The notes below the pieces were generated by a model. That model was not told the DNA's origin. It did not search any database and worked only from the letters and a program-made list of their open reading frames with translations. Shown here piece after piece: positions 14,280 to 22,423 of a stretch of DNA of 22,423 bases. Origin of the DNA: an uncultured Eubacterium sp. (GTDB lineage Bacteria; Bacillota; Clostridia; Lachnospirales; Lachnospiraceae); assembly GCA_947573465.1 (NCBI GenBank), contig CANPET010000004.1:1-22423 (forward strand), written 5' to 3'. Position 1 is the stretch's first letter. Each line of letters begins with the position of its first letter. The position numbers and the translations under genes are program-made.

Positions 14280-15221
14280 ATGGAAAAAGAGTTGAAAAAT
14301 GAAATTGCATTATTTGAAAGTGGGGAATTGGTTTTAGAAGTAAATGTAACACCAGATCAGGATACGGTATGGTTGACACGTAATCAAATGGCTGAGTTAT
14401 TTGAAAGAGATGTTAAAACTATAGGAAAACATATAAACAATGCATTAAAGGAAGAACTTGATTCTTCAACTGTCGCAAAATTTGCGACAGTTCAAAAAGA
14501 AGGGGAACGTGAAGTAAAGAGAAACATTGAATATTATAATTTGGATATGATTATTTCTGTTGGTTACAGAGTAAAATCCAAACGAGGTATCGCATTTCGA
14601 AAATGGGCAAATTCAGTATTAAAACAGTACATATTGGAAGGTTATGCAGTAAATAATAATCGTATGAATCAATTGGGAGAAGTAATACGAATTATGAAAA
14701 GAACTGAAAATAGTTTAGATGCCAAACAAGTTTTGAATGTAATTGAAAGGTACAGTGTGGCACTGGATTTATTGGATGAATACGACCATCAGACAATGAA
14801 ACGACCGAAAGGTAATCAGGCAATCTATGTATTGACTTATGAAGAATGCAGGCGTGTGATAGACAAGATGAGGTTTGGAAATGAATCGGAACTTTTTGGA
14901 AATGAAAAAGATGATTCTTTTAAGGGGAGCATTGGTAATATTTATCAAAGTTTTGGTGGAGAAGATGTATATTCATCTTTAGAAGAAAAAGCGGCTAATT
15001 TGTTGTATTTTATTACAAAAAACCATAGTTTTTCAGATGGAAATAAAAGAATTGCAGCTACAATATTTTTATATTTTCTTGATAAAAATGGCGTTTTATT
15101 TTCGGATGGAAACAAATTAATTGATGACCATACATTAGTAGCATTGACTATTATGATAGCCGAATCAAAACCAGATGAAAAAGAAATGATGATTAGTGTA
15201 ATAATGAATTGTATTGGATAA
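14280..15221 (+). CDS. RhuM-type N-terminal domain fused to a Fic/Doc domain
   Basis: A 313-residue fusion. Residues 25-125 repeat the RhuM N-terminal domain (VWLTRNQMAELFERDVKTIGKH, YYNLDMIISVGYRVKSKRG, FRKWANSVLKQYILEGYAVN). Residues about 150-313 are a Fic/Doc fold with the active motif HSFSDGNKR (249-257). Fic enzymes move AMP or phosphate from nucleotides to protein hydroxyls. Lys replaces the second Gly of the usual GNGR, as in phage P1 Doc, which phosphorylates EF-Tu; Doc-like chemistry is thus possible. I see no clear inhibitory (S/T)-x-x-x-E-(G/N) helix and no separate antitoxin gene. AGGAGG (14266-14271) lies 8 bases before the ATG. A terminator follows. A palindrome lies in the RhuM part (14468-14492). 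Confidence 0.88.
   Translation: MEKELKNEIALFESGELVLEVNVTPDQDTVWLTRNQMAELFERDVKTIGKHINNALKEELDSSTVAKFATVQKEGEREVKRNIEYYNLDMIISVGYRVKSKRGIAFRKWANSVLKQYILEGYAVNNNRMNQLGEVIRIMKRTENSLDAKQVLNVIERYSVALDLLDEYDHQTMKRPKGNQAIYVLTYEECRRVIDKMRFGNESELFGNEKDDSFKGSIGNIYQSFGGEDVYSSLEEKAANLLYFITKNHSFSDGNKRIAATIFLYFLDKNGVLFSDGNKLIDDHTLVALTIMIAESKPDEKEMMISVIMNCIG
14468..14492. repeat. 25-bp perfect palindrome inside the RhuM-Fic gene
   Basis: Arms AACTGTCGCAAA (14468-14479) and TTTGCGACAGTT (14481-14492) around a single A (14480). It encodes TVAKFATV; the centre is the third base of the Lys codon, the same phase as the palindrome in the RhuM gene at 12277-12303. Confidence 0.9.
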
Positions 15222-15231
15222 AGGAATGTAC

Positions 15232-15269
15232 AAGAGTCAGCTCAAACATTGAATTGACTCTTTTTCTTT
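15232..15269 (+). terminator. Rho-independent terminator after the RhuM-Fic gene
   Basis: Stem AAGAGTCA (15232-15239) / TGACTCTT (15255-15262), with a small inner hairpin TCAA-ACA-TTGA, then a T-rich tail (15261-15269). It lies 10 bases after the stop and closes the RhuM cluster. Confidence 0.87.
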
Positions 15270-15411
15270 AGAAAAAATATGATTTTATTATCCTACAAAG
15301 TTTATTTATGGATAGAATAGTAAAAATATGGTAAGATATACAATGCCACGCAATAGTAAAAAAATTGAGAGATTGTCTGGCGTCTGATGAAAACGAAAGG
15401 AATCGAAAAGA

Positions 15412-18336
15412 ATGAATTTGAAAAATTTATCAGCATACGAAATTATTATCAATAAACATATAGAAGAAGTAAATTCCGATGCATACTTATTAAAACATAA
15501 AAAAACAGGGGCAAGAATTGTCGTGTTATCTAATGATGATGACAACAAAGTGTTTAATATTGGATTTCGAACACCAGTGACAGACGACACAGGAGTACCA
15601 CATATTATTGAACATACGGTGCTTTGCGGTTCTGATAAGTTCCCGGTAAAAGAACCATTTATGGAATTAGTAAAAGGTTCACTGAATACATTTTTAAATG
15701 CGATGACATATCCGGACAAAACAGTTTATCCGGTAGCCAGCTACAACGACAAAGACTTCAAGAATTTAATGCATGTTTATATGGATGCGGTATTTCATCC
15801 TAATATATATAAAGAAGAAAATATTTTCAAACAGGAAGGCTGGCACTATGAATTAGACAGCAAAGAGGATGACATTACCATTAATGGTGTCGTTTATAAT
15901 GAAATGAAAGGTGTATTTTCATCTGTGGATGGGATGGCATCAAGAGTGTCTTTGCAGTCACTCTTTCCGGATAATGGTTATAGCAGTGAGTCAGGTGGAG
16001 ACCCGGACTTCATTCCTGAATTAACATACCGGCAGTATCTGGATTTCCATGCAAAATATTATCATCCATCCAATAGTTATATTTATTTATATGGAGATAT
16101 GGATGTTGAGGAAAGACTGGAGTGGATTGATAGAGAGTATTTGTCAAAGTATGATTATTTACAGGTTGATTCAGAGATTCAGAAACAAAAATCCTTTGAT
16201 GAACCTTGTCTCGTGACAAAAGACTTTGCGATATCAGATAGTGAAAAGGAAGAAGAGAGTGCTGTTTTAATTTCTAATTTTGTCATTGGTGACAGTTTAG
16301 ATATCGAATTAAATATTGCATTTCAGATATTGGATTATGCTATTATGAAAATACCTGGTGCACCATTGAAACAGGTGTTGATTGATGCAAAGATTGGTAA
16401 AGATATTATCGGCTCTTACGAAGATGATATATTACAGCCGATTTATAGTATTTCTGCAAAATATGCCAATGAAAAAGATGCAGAAAAACTAAACCAGTTA
16501 ATTGATGAAACGTTAGAGAAAATCATAAAAAAAGGAATTAATAAAGATTCTTTGAGAGCAGGATTAAACAGTTTAGAATTTACAGTAAAAGAAGCAGATT
16601 TTGGAGGTTTTCCGAAAGGGCTTATTTGGGGACTAAACCTTATGGGAACGTGGCTTTACGATGAGAATGATCCATTCTCTTCTCTAGAAACCAATGTAGT
16701 GTTTGATAAATTGAGAAAGGCTATTGATACAGATTATTTTGAAGACTTAATTAAAAAATATCTGTTGAATAACCAGCATCGCTCCACAGTTGTTATGTCA
16801 CCAAAGAAAGGTCTGACAGAAAAGAACGAGGCAAAATTAGCAGAAGAGTTAAAGAAATTAAAAGATTCTATGACTGAGGAAGAATTAGAACAGTTAATTA
16901 ATGATACAAAGGCATTAAAGCAGTATCAGGAAACACCATCAACAGAGGAAGAGTTAGAAACAATTCCACTGTTAGAGATTGAAGATATTGAAAAAAATCC
17001 AAAACCGTTTATATATAAAGAAGAAAAATTACCGACATATACAGCAATTTATAATGAATTGTTTACCAATGGTATTGGATATCTGGATATTGCTTTTGAT
17101 TTTGGTACCTTACCAATGGAATATGTTCCATATGTAGGACTTTTTAAATATGTGTTAAGTTTCATGGACACAGATAGAAAGTATACAGAATTGAATACGG
17201 ATATTGACATGAATTTAGGGGGCTTGTTATTTAGTTCTGGAATTTATGTGAATAGTCTTGAGAAGACGGCAAAATATCAGGTAGAAGTTCATACAAAGGC
17301 TATGGATAGTCAGTTGGAAAAGGCAATCGGCATTATCAAAGAGGTTATAACAAAAACTGATTTTTCTGATGATAAGCGACTGAAAGAAATACTAGAAGAA
17401 ACAAAATCAAGGTTAAATAAAATCATTATACAATCAGGTAATATTGCAAGCAGGATGCGTGCAGTATCAGATTATTCAGAGGATTATTATATTAGGGAAC
17501 AGACATCAGGAATTGCTTTTTACAAGTTTATTGAGGATATTCTGGAAAATTATGATACATGTAAAGTAGAAGTCATGAATAAATTATCTGACACAATGAA
17601 GTATATCTTCAGAAAAGACAACATGATTATCAATTATGCAGGAAGCAGAGACAGTTACGAAAATGTAAAAGATTATGTCAGTGAGTTACAGGACAGCATG
17701 TATGAACCAACAGACTTTGAACTACATTTTAACGGATGGAAATTTGAGCCAACAGAAAAGAATGAGGGATTTATTACTTCAGGGCAAGTTCAATATGTTT
17801 CAAGATGTGGTAATTATAAAGAAGATTCATCTGAATTTTTTGATGGAAGCATGCAGGTATTGTCAAATATTATGAGCAGTGAATATTTGTGGAATAATAT
17901 CAGAGTACTTGGAGGGGCGTATGGCTGTAATTGTTCCGTAACCCGCAGTGGGGATGTAATGTTTTCCTCATATCGCGATCCAAATTTAAAACGAACCAGT
18001 GACGTTTATTTAAATGCACCGGACTTTATTGCACAATTTGATGCCAGCGAGCGTGAAATGAGAAAGTATATTATCGGCACAATCAGTAATATGGACACAC
18101 CATTAAGTGCTGCTGACAGAAGTGGAAGAGAATTTACCCAGTATATGAGTAAAACCAGTTATGAAATGCTGAAAAGAGAAAGAGAAGATGTATTGAAAAC
18201 AGATGTGGAAAAGATAAGAAGTCTTGCACCGAAGTTTAAAAAAGCATTGGAGAAGAATCATATCTGTGTGGTTGGTGGAAAGAGTGCTATTACAAGTGAT
18301 GAAGAATTATTCAATGAAATTAAGGAATTAGGATAA
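15412..18336 (+). CDS. M16C metallopeptidase, presequence-protease (PreP/Cym1)-like
   Basis: A zinc endopeptidase of 974 residues, the size expected for the fused two-half M16C enzymes that degrade peptides inside a closed chamber. The inverted zinc motif HIIEH is at 64-68 within TGVPHIIEHTVLCGSDKFPVKEPF, and the distal zinc ligand is E164 in YNEMKGVFSS. Further family marks are LVKGSLNTFLNAMTYPDKTVYPVAS (87-110) and the C-terminal half with RVLGGAYGCNCSVTRSGDVMFSSYRDPNL. There is no signal peptide, so it is probably cytoplasmic and degrades peptides. AAAGGAA lies 9 bases before ATG 15412. It is followed at 58 bases by era with no terminator between, so readthrough is likely. Confidence 0.93.
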   Translation: MNLKNLSAYEIIINKHIEEVNSDAYLLKHKKTGARIVVLSNDDDNKVFNIGFRTPVTDDTGVPHIIEHTVLCGSDKFPVKEPFMELVKGSLNTFLNAMTYPDKTVYPVASYNDKDFKNLMHVYMDAVFHPNIYKEENIFKQEGWHYELDSKEDDITINGVVYNEMKGVFSSVDGMASRVSLQSLFPDNGYSSESGGDPDFIPELTYRQYLDFHAKYYHPSNSYIYLYGDMDVEERLEWIDREYLSKYDYLQVDSEIQKQKSFDEPCLVTKDFAISDSEKEEESAVLISNFVIGDSLDIELNIAFQILDYAIMKIPGAPLKQVLIDAKIGKDIIGSYEDDILQPIYSISAKYANEKDAEKLNQLIDETLEKIIKKGINKDSLRAGLNSLEFTVKEADFGGFPKGLIWGLNLMGTWLYDENDPFSSLETNVVFDKLRKAIDTDYFEDLIKKYLLNNQHRSTVVMSPKKGLTEKNEAKLAEELKKLKDSMTEEELEQLINDTKALKQYQETPSTEEELETIPLLEIEDIEKNPKPFIYKEEKLPTYTAIYNELFTNGIGYLDIAFDFGTLPMEYVPYVGLFKYVLSFMDTDRKYTELNTDIDMNLGGLLFSSGIYVNSLEKTAKYQVEVHTKAMDSQLEKAIGIIKEVITKTDFSDDKRLKEILEETKSRLNKIIIQSGNIASRMRAVSDYSEDYYIREQTSGIAFYKFIEDILENYDTCKVEVMNKLSDTMKYIFRKDNMIINYAGSRDSYENVKDYVSELQDSMYEPTDFELHFNGWKFEPTEKNEGFITSGQVQYVSRCGNYKEDSSEFFDGSMQVLSNIMSSEYLWNNIRVLGGAYGCNCSVTRSGDVMFSSYRDPNLKRTSDVYLNAPDFIAQFDASEREMRKYIIGTISNMDTPLSAADRSGREFTQYMSKTSYEMLKREREDVLKTDVEKIRSLAPKFKKALEKNHICVVGGKSAITSDEELFNEIKELG

Positions 18337-18394
18337 GCACTGAATAAAGAAAAGCAGTAAGCTGTACATGAAGAAAGAAATAGAGGATAAATAC

Positions 18395-19297
18395 ATGGAA
18401 AAAGGATTTAAGTCAGGATTTGTAGCACTAATTGGCAGACCAAATGTTGGAAAATCAACATTGATGAATCAGATTATTGGTCAGAAGATTGCGATTACAT
18501 CAAAGAAGCCACAGACGACAAGAAATAAAATACAAACAGTATACACATGCGATGAGGGACAGATTGTATTTCTTGACACACCGGGGATTCATAAGGCGAA
18601 AAATAAACTGGGTGAATATATGGTCAGTGTCGCAGAAAAAACTTTAAAGGAAGTAGATCTGATTATGTGGCTGGTTGAGCCGGATACATTTATCGGAGCA
18701 GGAGAGCAGCATATTGCAGAGCAGTTGAAAGATATTCAAGTGCCGGTCATTTTGGTAATTAACAAAACAGACACAGTCAAACAGGATGAGGTTCTTTCAT
18801 TTATAGATGCATATAGAAAAATTTTAGATTTTGATGAGATTATTCCTGCATCAGCACTTCGTGGAAAAAATGTAGATACCATAGTGGAACAGATATTTAA
18901 ATATCTTCCGGAAGGTCCGATGTACTATGATGAAGATACTGTGACTGACCAGCCTATGAGACAGATTGTTGCAGAGTTGATTCGGGAAAAAGCATTACAT
19001 GCACTGGATGAGGAAATCCCTCATGGTATTGCAGTAACCATTGAACGAATGAAAAAAAGACGCCACAAAGATATTTATGATATTGAGGCAACGATTATAT
19101 GTGAGAGAGATTCTCATAAAGGAATTATTATTGGCAAACAGGGTAGTATGTTGAAAAAAATAGGTACTAATGCAAGGTATGAAATCGAGCAGCAACTGGA
19201 TACAAAAGTGAATCTGCAGATTTGGGTAAAGGTGCGAAAAGACTGGAGAGACAGCGAATTATTGATGAAAAATTATGGATATAAAGAAGACAAATAA
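18395..19297 (+). CDS. era: GTPase Era
   Basis: A GTPase that binds the 3' end of 16S rRNA and aids 30S maturation. G motifs: GRPNVGKST (14-22), DTPG (61-64), NKTD (123-126) and a SAL loop near 150. The C-terminal KH domain shows GIIIGKQGSMLKKIG with the GxxG loop. Starting at ATG 18395 gives 300 residues, the usual Era length, and places AGAGGA about 8-10 bases upstream; an in-frame ATG at 18368 adds nine residues (MKKEIEDKY) without a good ribosome site. It is followed by a yqzL-like gene and recO, a common Firmicutes order. Confidence 0.96.
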   Translation: MEKGFKSGFVALIGRPNVGKSTLMNQIIGQKIAITSKKPQTTRNKIQTVYTCDEGQIVFLDTPGIHKAKNKLGEYMVSVAEKTLKEVDLIMWLVEPDTFIGAGEQHIAEQLKDIQVPVILVINKTDTVKQDEVLSFIDAYRKILDFDEIIPASALRGKNVDTIVEQIFKYLPEGPMYYDEDTVTDQPMRQIVAELIREKALHALDEEIPHGIAVTIERMKKRRHKDIYDIEATIICERDSHKGIIIGKQGSMLKKIGTNARYEIEQQLDTKVNLQIWVKVRKDWRDSELLMKNYGYKEDK

Positions 19298-19411
19298 TGA
19301 AACCTACCAGTATTTATAAACAGTTTCCATTATTTTCTTAAAGGAAATATCATGCATACAATATCCATCCTTGGAAATTATAAAGATAGATTGAATTACA
19401 AGGAGGATAAG

Positions 19412-19597
19412 ATGGATAATTTGGATAGCTGGAGAGTATTTGAAACAACAGGCAAGGTAGAAGATTATTTAAAATATGCGCAGGAGAAAAAGGTAAACGA
19501 AGCAAGAGAGAACTTTATTTCTAAGATAGAAGGCGATAGAGATGGTAGAGACAATGACGGCAGTGGGAATGGTAATTTCCGGGACACCTATAAGTGA
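19412..19597 (+). CDS. YqzL-like small protein
   Basis: A 61-residue protein starting MDNLDSWRVFETTGKVEDYLKY, which fits the short YqzL-type proteins (W-x-x-F-x-x-TG-x-x-x-x-YL) found between era and recO in Firmicutes. The C-terminal half (DRDGRDNDGSGNGNFRDTYK) is polar and probably disordered, longer than in the Bacillus protein. AGGAGG lies just before ATG 19412; an upstream ATG (19352) lacks such a site. Its 3' end overlaps recO by 56 bases, so the disordered tail may partly reflect the constraint of the overlap. Function unknown. Confidence 0.75.
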   Translation: MDNLDSWRVFETTGKVEDYLKYAQEKKVNEARENFISKIEGDRDGRDNDGSGNGNFRDTYK

Positions 19598-20273
19598 ATA
19601 TGATAAACGTCTTGTGATTCTGACTAAAGAATTTGGAAAGATAACAGCATTTGCAAGAGGAGCAAGAAAGCCGACAAGTCAATATCTTGGAGGCAGCCAG
19701 CCGATGGCTTTTGGTGAGTTTACATTGTATCGTGGAAGAAATGCCTACACAGTAACAGGAATGAAAATCAGCGATTATTTCAGTAATTCCATGAGCGATA
19801 TTGACAGTATGTATTTAGGAATGTATTTTCTGGAATTGGCTGATTATTATGGAAGAGAAGGTATTGAGGCAAGAGATACTTTGGAACTGTTATATCTTTC
19901 TATGAAAGCACTGAGTAAAGGAATAATACAAAACAGACTGATTCGATGCATTTATGAATTGAAGACATTGGTTTTGAATGGAGAGTATCCAAATGTTTTT
20001 GAATGTGGAATGTGTGGGTCAAAAGACAATTTAGATTATTTTGATTTGAATCATAATTCTGTATTGTGCAGACAGTGCCATGGTAGTATAAAACAGGATA
20101 AATTATTGGAAGCATCTACAATCTATGCACTTCAATACATTATTACATCACCAATCAATAAGTTATATACTTTTCAGGTAAAAGAAAACGTGTTAGAGCA
20201 GATGGAAAATATTATTGGAGAATACATAAAAAAGGTAGTGGACAAAAAATTTAATTCTCTGGATTTTATATGA
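19542..20273 (+). CDS. recO: DNA repair protein RecO
   Basis: RecO anneals single-stranded DNA and helps RecR load RecA in the RecFOR pathway. The N-terminal OB fold reads VISGTPISEYDKRLVILTKEFGKITAFARGARKP, and the helical C-terminal part carries a Cys4 zinc site: C155, C158, C176 and C179 (CGMCGS ... CRQC). The length is 243 residues from ATG 19542; ATG 19554 (MTAVGM) is an equally plausible start, as neither has a strong ribosome site. It overlaps the yqzL-like gene by 44-56 bases, so translation is probably coupled. Confidence 0.94.
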   Translation: MVETMTAVGMVISGTPISEYDKRLVILTKEFGKITAFARGARKPTSQYLGGSQPMAFGEFTLYRGRNAYTVTGMKISDYFSNSMSDIDSMYLGMYFLELADYYGREGIEARDTLELLYLSMKALSKGIIQNRLIRCIYELKTLVLNGEYPNVFECGMCGSKDNLDYFDLNHNSVLCRQCHGSIKQDKLLEASTIYALQYIITSPINKLYTFQVKENVLEQMENIIGEYIKKVVDKKFNSLDFI

Positions 20274-20347
20274 TATTATTTTGAAGATAGTGGTCAGATT
20301 GCCATAGAATTATACAAATATTATACAAGTTTTATGTAAAATTTGTA

Positions 20348-20376
20348 TTGAAATTAAAGTCCATTAAGTTTAAAAT
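20348..20376 (+). promoter_or_regulatory. Sigma-A promoter of the lipoprotein gene
   Basis: -35 TTGAAA (20348-20353), 17-base spacer, -10 TAAAAT (20371-20376). Transcription would start near 20383, about 36 bases before the ATG. An AT-rich dyad, ATACAAAT (20312-20319) / ATTTGTAT (20341-20348), lies just upstream and touches the -35 box. Confidence 0.6.
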
Positions 20377-20418
20377 TACTAATTAGGTATGCTATGCCGA
20401 TAAACAGGAGGAGATTGA

Positions 20419-21051
20419 ATGAAGTACATTAAAAAAAACGCTTTAATATTTTCTATGATTTTTGTGATGGCAGCAGGGCTTACAGGCTGTGGTAACAAGG
20501 TAGGAGATATTGAACTGAAAGAAGGAACAAATGCTATTTATATAGATGAAGATGGGGCAGTGACCTATGGTGTAGGTGAAAGCTTCAAAAGTGGTGACTA
20601 TGATGAAGAGGCATTAGAAAAGTACATTAATGAAGAAGTTGAAGATTATAATGCCAGTGACGCAGCATCTGTAGATGATGCAATTCAGATAGACAGGTTT
20701 GATGTGGAAGATAAAGTGGCATATCTGGTTTTGAAGATGGCTACGGTATATGATTTTAATGAATATATAAAAGATTTTAATAAGGAAGACACTAATTTCT
20801 TTGCTGGAAAGATTCGAGACAGAGGTGATGTTAAAATAAAAGGTGATTTTGTTTCGCTTGATAAGAAGAAAAGTCTTACAGAGAGTGATATCAAAAAAAT
20901 GGGCGACAGCGAAATTCTAATATTAAATGGTCAGTATTCTGTCCAGATAGATGGTGATATAAAATATATAAGTGATAACTGTCAGGTGAATGAGGATGGA
21001 ATGATTACTACTGCAAAAGCAGAAGATGATTTGAGTTATATTATCTATTAA
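20419..21051 (+). CDS. Predicted lipoprotein of unknown function
   Basis: A 210-residue secreted lipoprotein. The signal peptide MKYIKKNALIFSMIFVMAAG ends in the lipobox LTGC, with Cys24 as the lipidated residue, so the mature protein is tethered outside the membrane. The mature part is acidic (many Asp/Glu) with alternating beta-like and helical segments; no enzyme motif is recognised. It is expressed from its own promoter (20348-20376) with AGGAGGAG (20406-20413) before the ATG. It lies between recO and glycyl-tRNA synthetase with 68 bases to the latter and no terminator between them. Confidence 0.85.
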   Translation: MKYIKKNALIFSMIFVMAAGLTGCGNKVGDIELKEGTNAIYIDEDGAVTYGVGESFKSGDYDEEALEKYINEEVEDYNASDAASVDDAIQIDRFDVEDKVAYLVLKMATVYDFNEYIKDFNKEDTNFFAGKIRDRGDVKIKGDFVSLDKKKSLTESDIKKMGDSEILILNGQYSVQIDGDIKYISDNCQVNEDGMITTAKAEDDLSYIIY

Positions 21052-21119
21052 AAGGGAAAACATTTAAATATGATAAAAAGCAGGAATGCCTGTACATGTA
21101 AAAAGTAAGGAGAGATATT

Positions 21120-22423
21120 ATGGAAAAGACAATGGACAAAATTGTAGCATTAGCAAAAAGCAGAGGATTCGTTTATCCTGGTTCAGAGATTTATGGAGGA
21201 CTTGCTAATACTTGGGATTATGGAAACTTAGGTGTTGAGTTAAAGAACAACGTAAAAAAAGCATGGTGGAAAAAATTTATTCAGGAGAATCCATATAATG
21301 TAGGTGTTGACTGTGCCATTCTTATGAATTCACAGACATGGGTTGCATCCGGACATCTTGGAAGTTTTTCAGATCCATTGATGGATTGTAAAGAATGTCA
21401 TGAGCGATTCAGAGCAGATAAATTAATTGAAGATTACATGGATGAAAATGGAATTACAATAGAAGAGTCTGTGGATGCATGGTCGCATGAACAGATGGCT
21501 TCCTACATAGAAGAAAAAAATATCTGCTGTCCTTCGTGTGGAAAGCACAACTTTACAGATATTCGTGAGTTTAACCTGATGTTTAAAACATTCCAGGGCG
21601 TAACAGAAGATGCCAAGAACACCGTATATCTGAGACCGGAAACAGCTCAGGGAATTTTTGTAAACTTTAAAAATGTTCAGAGAACGTCAAGAAAGAAGAT
21701 TCCATTTGGTATTGGACAAATTGGTAAGTCATTTAGAAATGAGATTACACCAGGTAACTTTACATTTAGAACGAGAGAGTTTGAGCAGATGGAATTAGAA
21801 TTCTTCTGCGAGCCGGACACAGATTTAGAATGGTTTGAGTATTGGAGAGGATTCTGCCGTGACTGGTTATTAAGTCTTGGAATTAAGGAAGATGAAATGA
21901 GACTGAGAGATCATGACAAGGAAGAATTGTCATTCTACTCAAAGGCTACAACAGATATTGAGTTCTTATTCCCATTTGGCTGGGGAGAACTTTGGGGTAT
22001 TGCCGATAGAACGGATTATGACTTAACACAGCATATCAATACTTCAAAAGAAGATTTAACATATTTTGATGACGAAAAGCATGAAAGATATGTGCCATAT
22101 GTTATTGAACCATCCCTCGGTGCTGACAGAGTAACACTTGCGTTCCTTTGTGCAGCATATGATGAGGAAGAAATCGGAACAGAAGAAAAACCTGATACCC
22201 GTACAGTTCTTCATTTCCATCCGGCTCTTGCACCAGTTAAGATTGGTGTTCTTCCACTATCAAAGAAATTAAATGAAGGTGCAGAAAAAGTATTTGCAGA
22301 ACTGAGCAAATATTATAACTGTGAATATGATGACAGAGGAGCGATTGGTAAGAGATACCGTCGTCAGGATGAAATCGGAACACCATTCTGTGTAACATAC
22401 GATTTTGATTCTGAAGAGGATGG
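21120..22423 (+). CDS. glyS: Glycyl-tRNA synthetase (single-chain, homodimeric type), 3'-truncated by the window edge
   Basis: A class II synthetase charging tRNA-Gly, of the alpha2 (eukaryote/Gram-positive) kind rather than the alpha2beta2 glyQ/glyS kind. About 434 codons are visible. The start MEKTMDKIVALAKSRGFVYPGSEIYGGLANTWDYG is characteristic; CKECHERF (near residue 90) and CPSCGK (near 140) form an inserted Cys cluster. Motif 2 is FRNEITP within GKSFRNEITPGNFTFRTREFEQ, and motif 3 is EPSLGADRVTLAF starting at residue 330. The anticodon-binding domain begins (HFHPALAPVKIGVLPLSKK) and is cut by the edge. AAGGAGA precedes ATG 21120. The 68-base upstream gap is too short for a T-box leader. 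Confidence 0.95.
   Translation, partial: MEKTMDKIVALAKSRGFVYPGSEIYGGLANTWDYGNLGVELKNNVKKAWWKKFIQENPYNVGVDCAILMNSQTWVASGHLGSFSDPLMDCKECHERFRADKLIEDYMDENGITIEESVDAWSHEQMASYIEEKNICCPSCGKHNFTDIREFNLMFKTFQGVTEDAKNTVYLRPETAQGIFVNFKNVQRTSRKKIPFGIGQIGKSFRNEITPGNFTFRTREFEQMELEFFCEPDTDLEWFEYWRGFCRDWLLSLGIKEDEMRLRDHDKEELSFYSKATTDIEFLFPFGWGELWGIADRTDYDLTQHINTSKEDLTYFDDEKHERYVPYVIEPSLGADRVTLAFLCAAYDEEEIGTEEKPDTRTVLHFHPALAPVKIGVLPLSKKLNEGAEKVFAELSKYYNCEYDDRGAIGKRYRRQDEIGTPFCVTYDFDSEED

Noticed and set aside
14234..14302. 22-codon frame starting at GTG 14234 with an upstream AAGGAG
   Set aside because: It covers the ribosome site and start of the RhuM-Fic gene, shows no recognisable pattern and could be chance; a coupling role is possible but not supported.
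20312..20348. AT-rich dyad ATACAAAT / ATTTGTAT upstream of the lipoprotein promoter
   Set aside because: Short AT-only arms in a very AT-rich gap; too weak to call an operator on its own.
1..22423. CRISPR array, tRNA or rRNA genes, IS transposases
   Set aside because: No regularly spaced repeats, no tRNA-like cloverleaf, no rRNA sequence and no transposase frame was seen anywhere in the window.

Overview
This window is AT-rich DNA with strong AGGAGG ribosome-binding sites, mostly on the + strand. Its gene content and order (birA/bioY, then era - yqzL-like - recO - lipoprotein - glycyl-tRNA synthetase, behind a presequence-protease-like M16 peptidase) suggest a gut-type Clostridia, most likely Lachnospiraceae. 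That placement is inferred from gene order and protein style, not from a marker-gene comparison.

Layout. (1) 1-1353: the 3' end of a surface protein with an InlB-type B-repeat, coupled by an ATGA overlap to a small membrane-anchored protein. (2) 1415-3546: a biotin module. birA (- strand) is divergent from bioY. A BirA-type operator lies over the -35 box of a good bioY promoter, and a DUF1284 gene overlaps the bioY end. (3) 3670-7557: single genes: an FAD oxidoreductase, an XRE-VOC fusion regulator with its own terminator, the debris of a GNAT acetyltransferase, an AraC/GyrI regulator and a stand-alone GyrI-like protein. (4) 7648-9777: two tandem paralogues of a helical family I cannot name. 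(5) 9866-11940: argS, preceded by what reads as a complete ribosome-mediated attenuator (a 19-codon leader peptide with five Arg codons, mutually exclusive hairpins and an intrinsic terminator) and then by a 143-bp structured inverted-repeat element. (6) 12072-15221: an accessory cluster of a RhuM-family gene, a third paralogue of the unnamed helical family, and a RhuM-Fic fusion, closed by a terminator. (7) 15412-22423: the housekeeping block, with the glyS-type synthetase cut by the window edge.

Most interesting signals. The argS leader looks like classical translational attenuation in a lineage where aminoacyl-tRNA synthetase genes are more often under T-box control. Both RhuM-domain genes carry a long perfect inverted repeat inside the coding sequence at the same aligned codons and in the same phase; the two repeats differ in sequence but keep perfect arms. 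Three diverged paralogues share a His-rich signature without a recognised function, and one of them is sandwiched between the RhuM and RhuM-Fic genes.

All calls come from reading the sequence. No database search or folding program was run.
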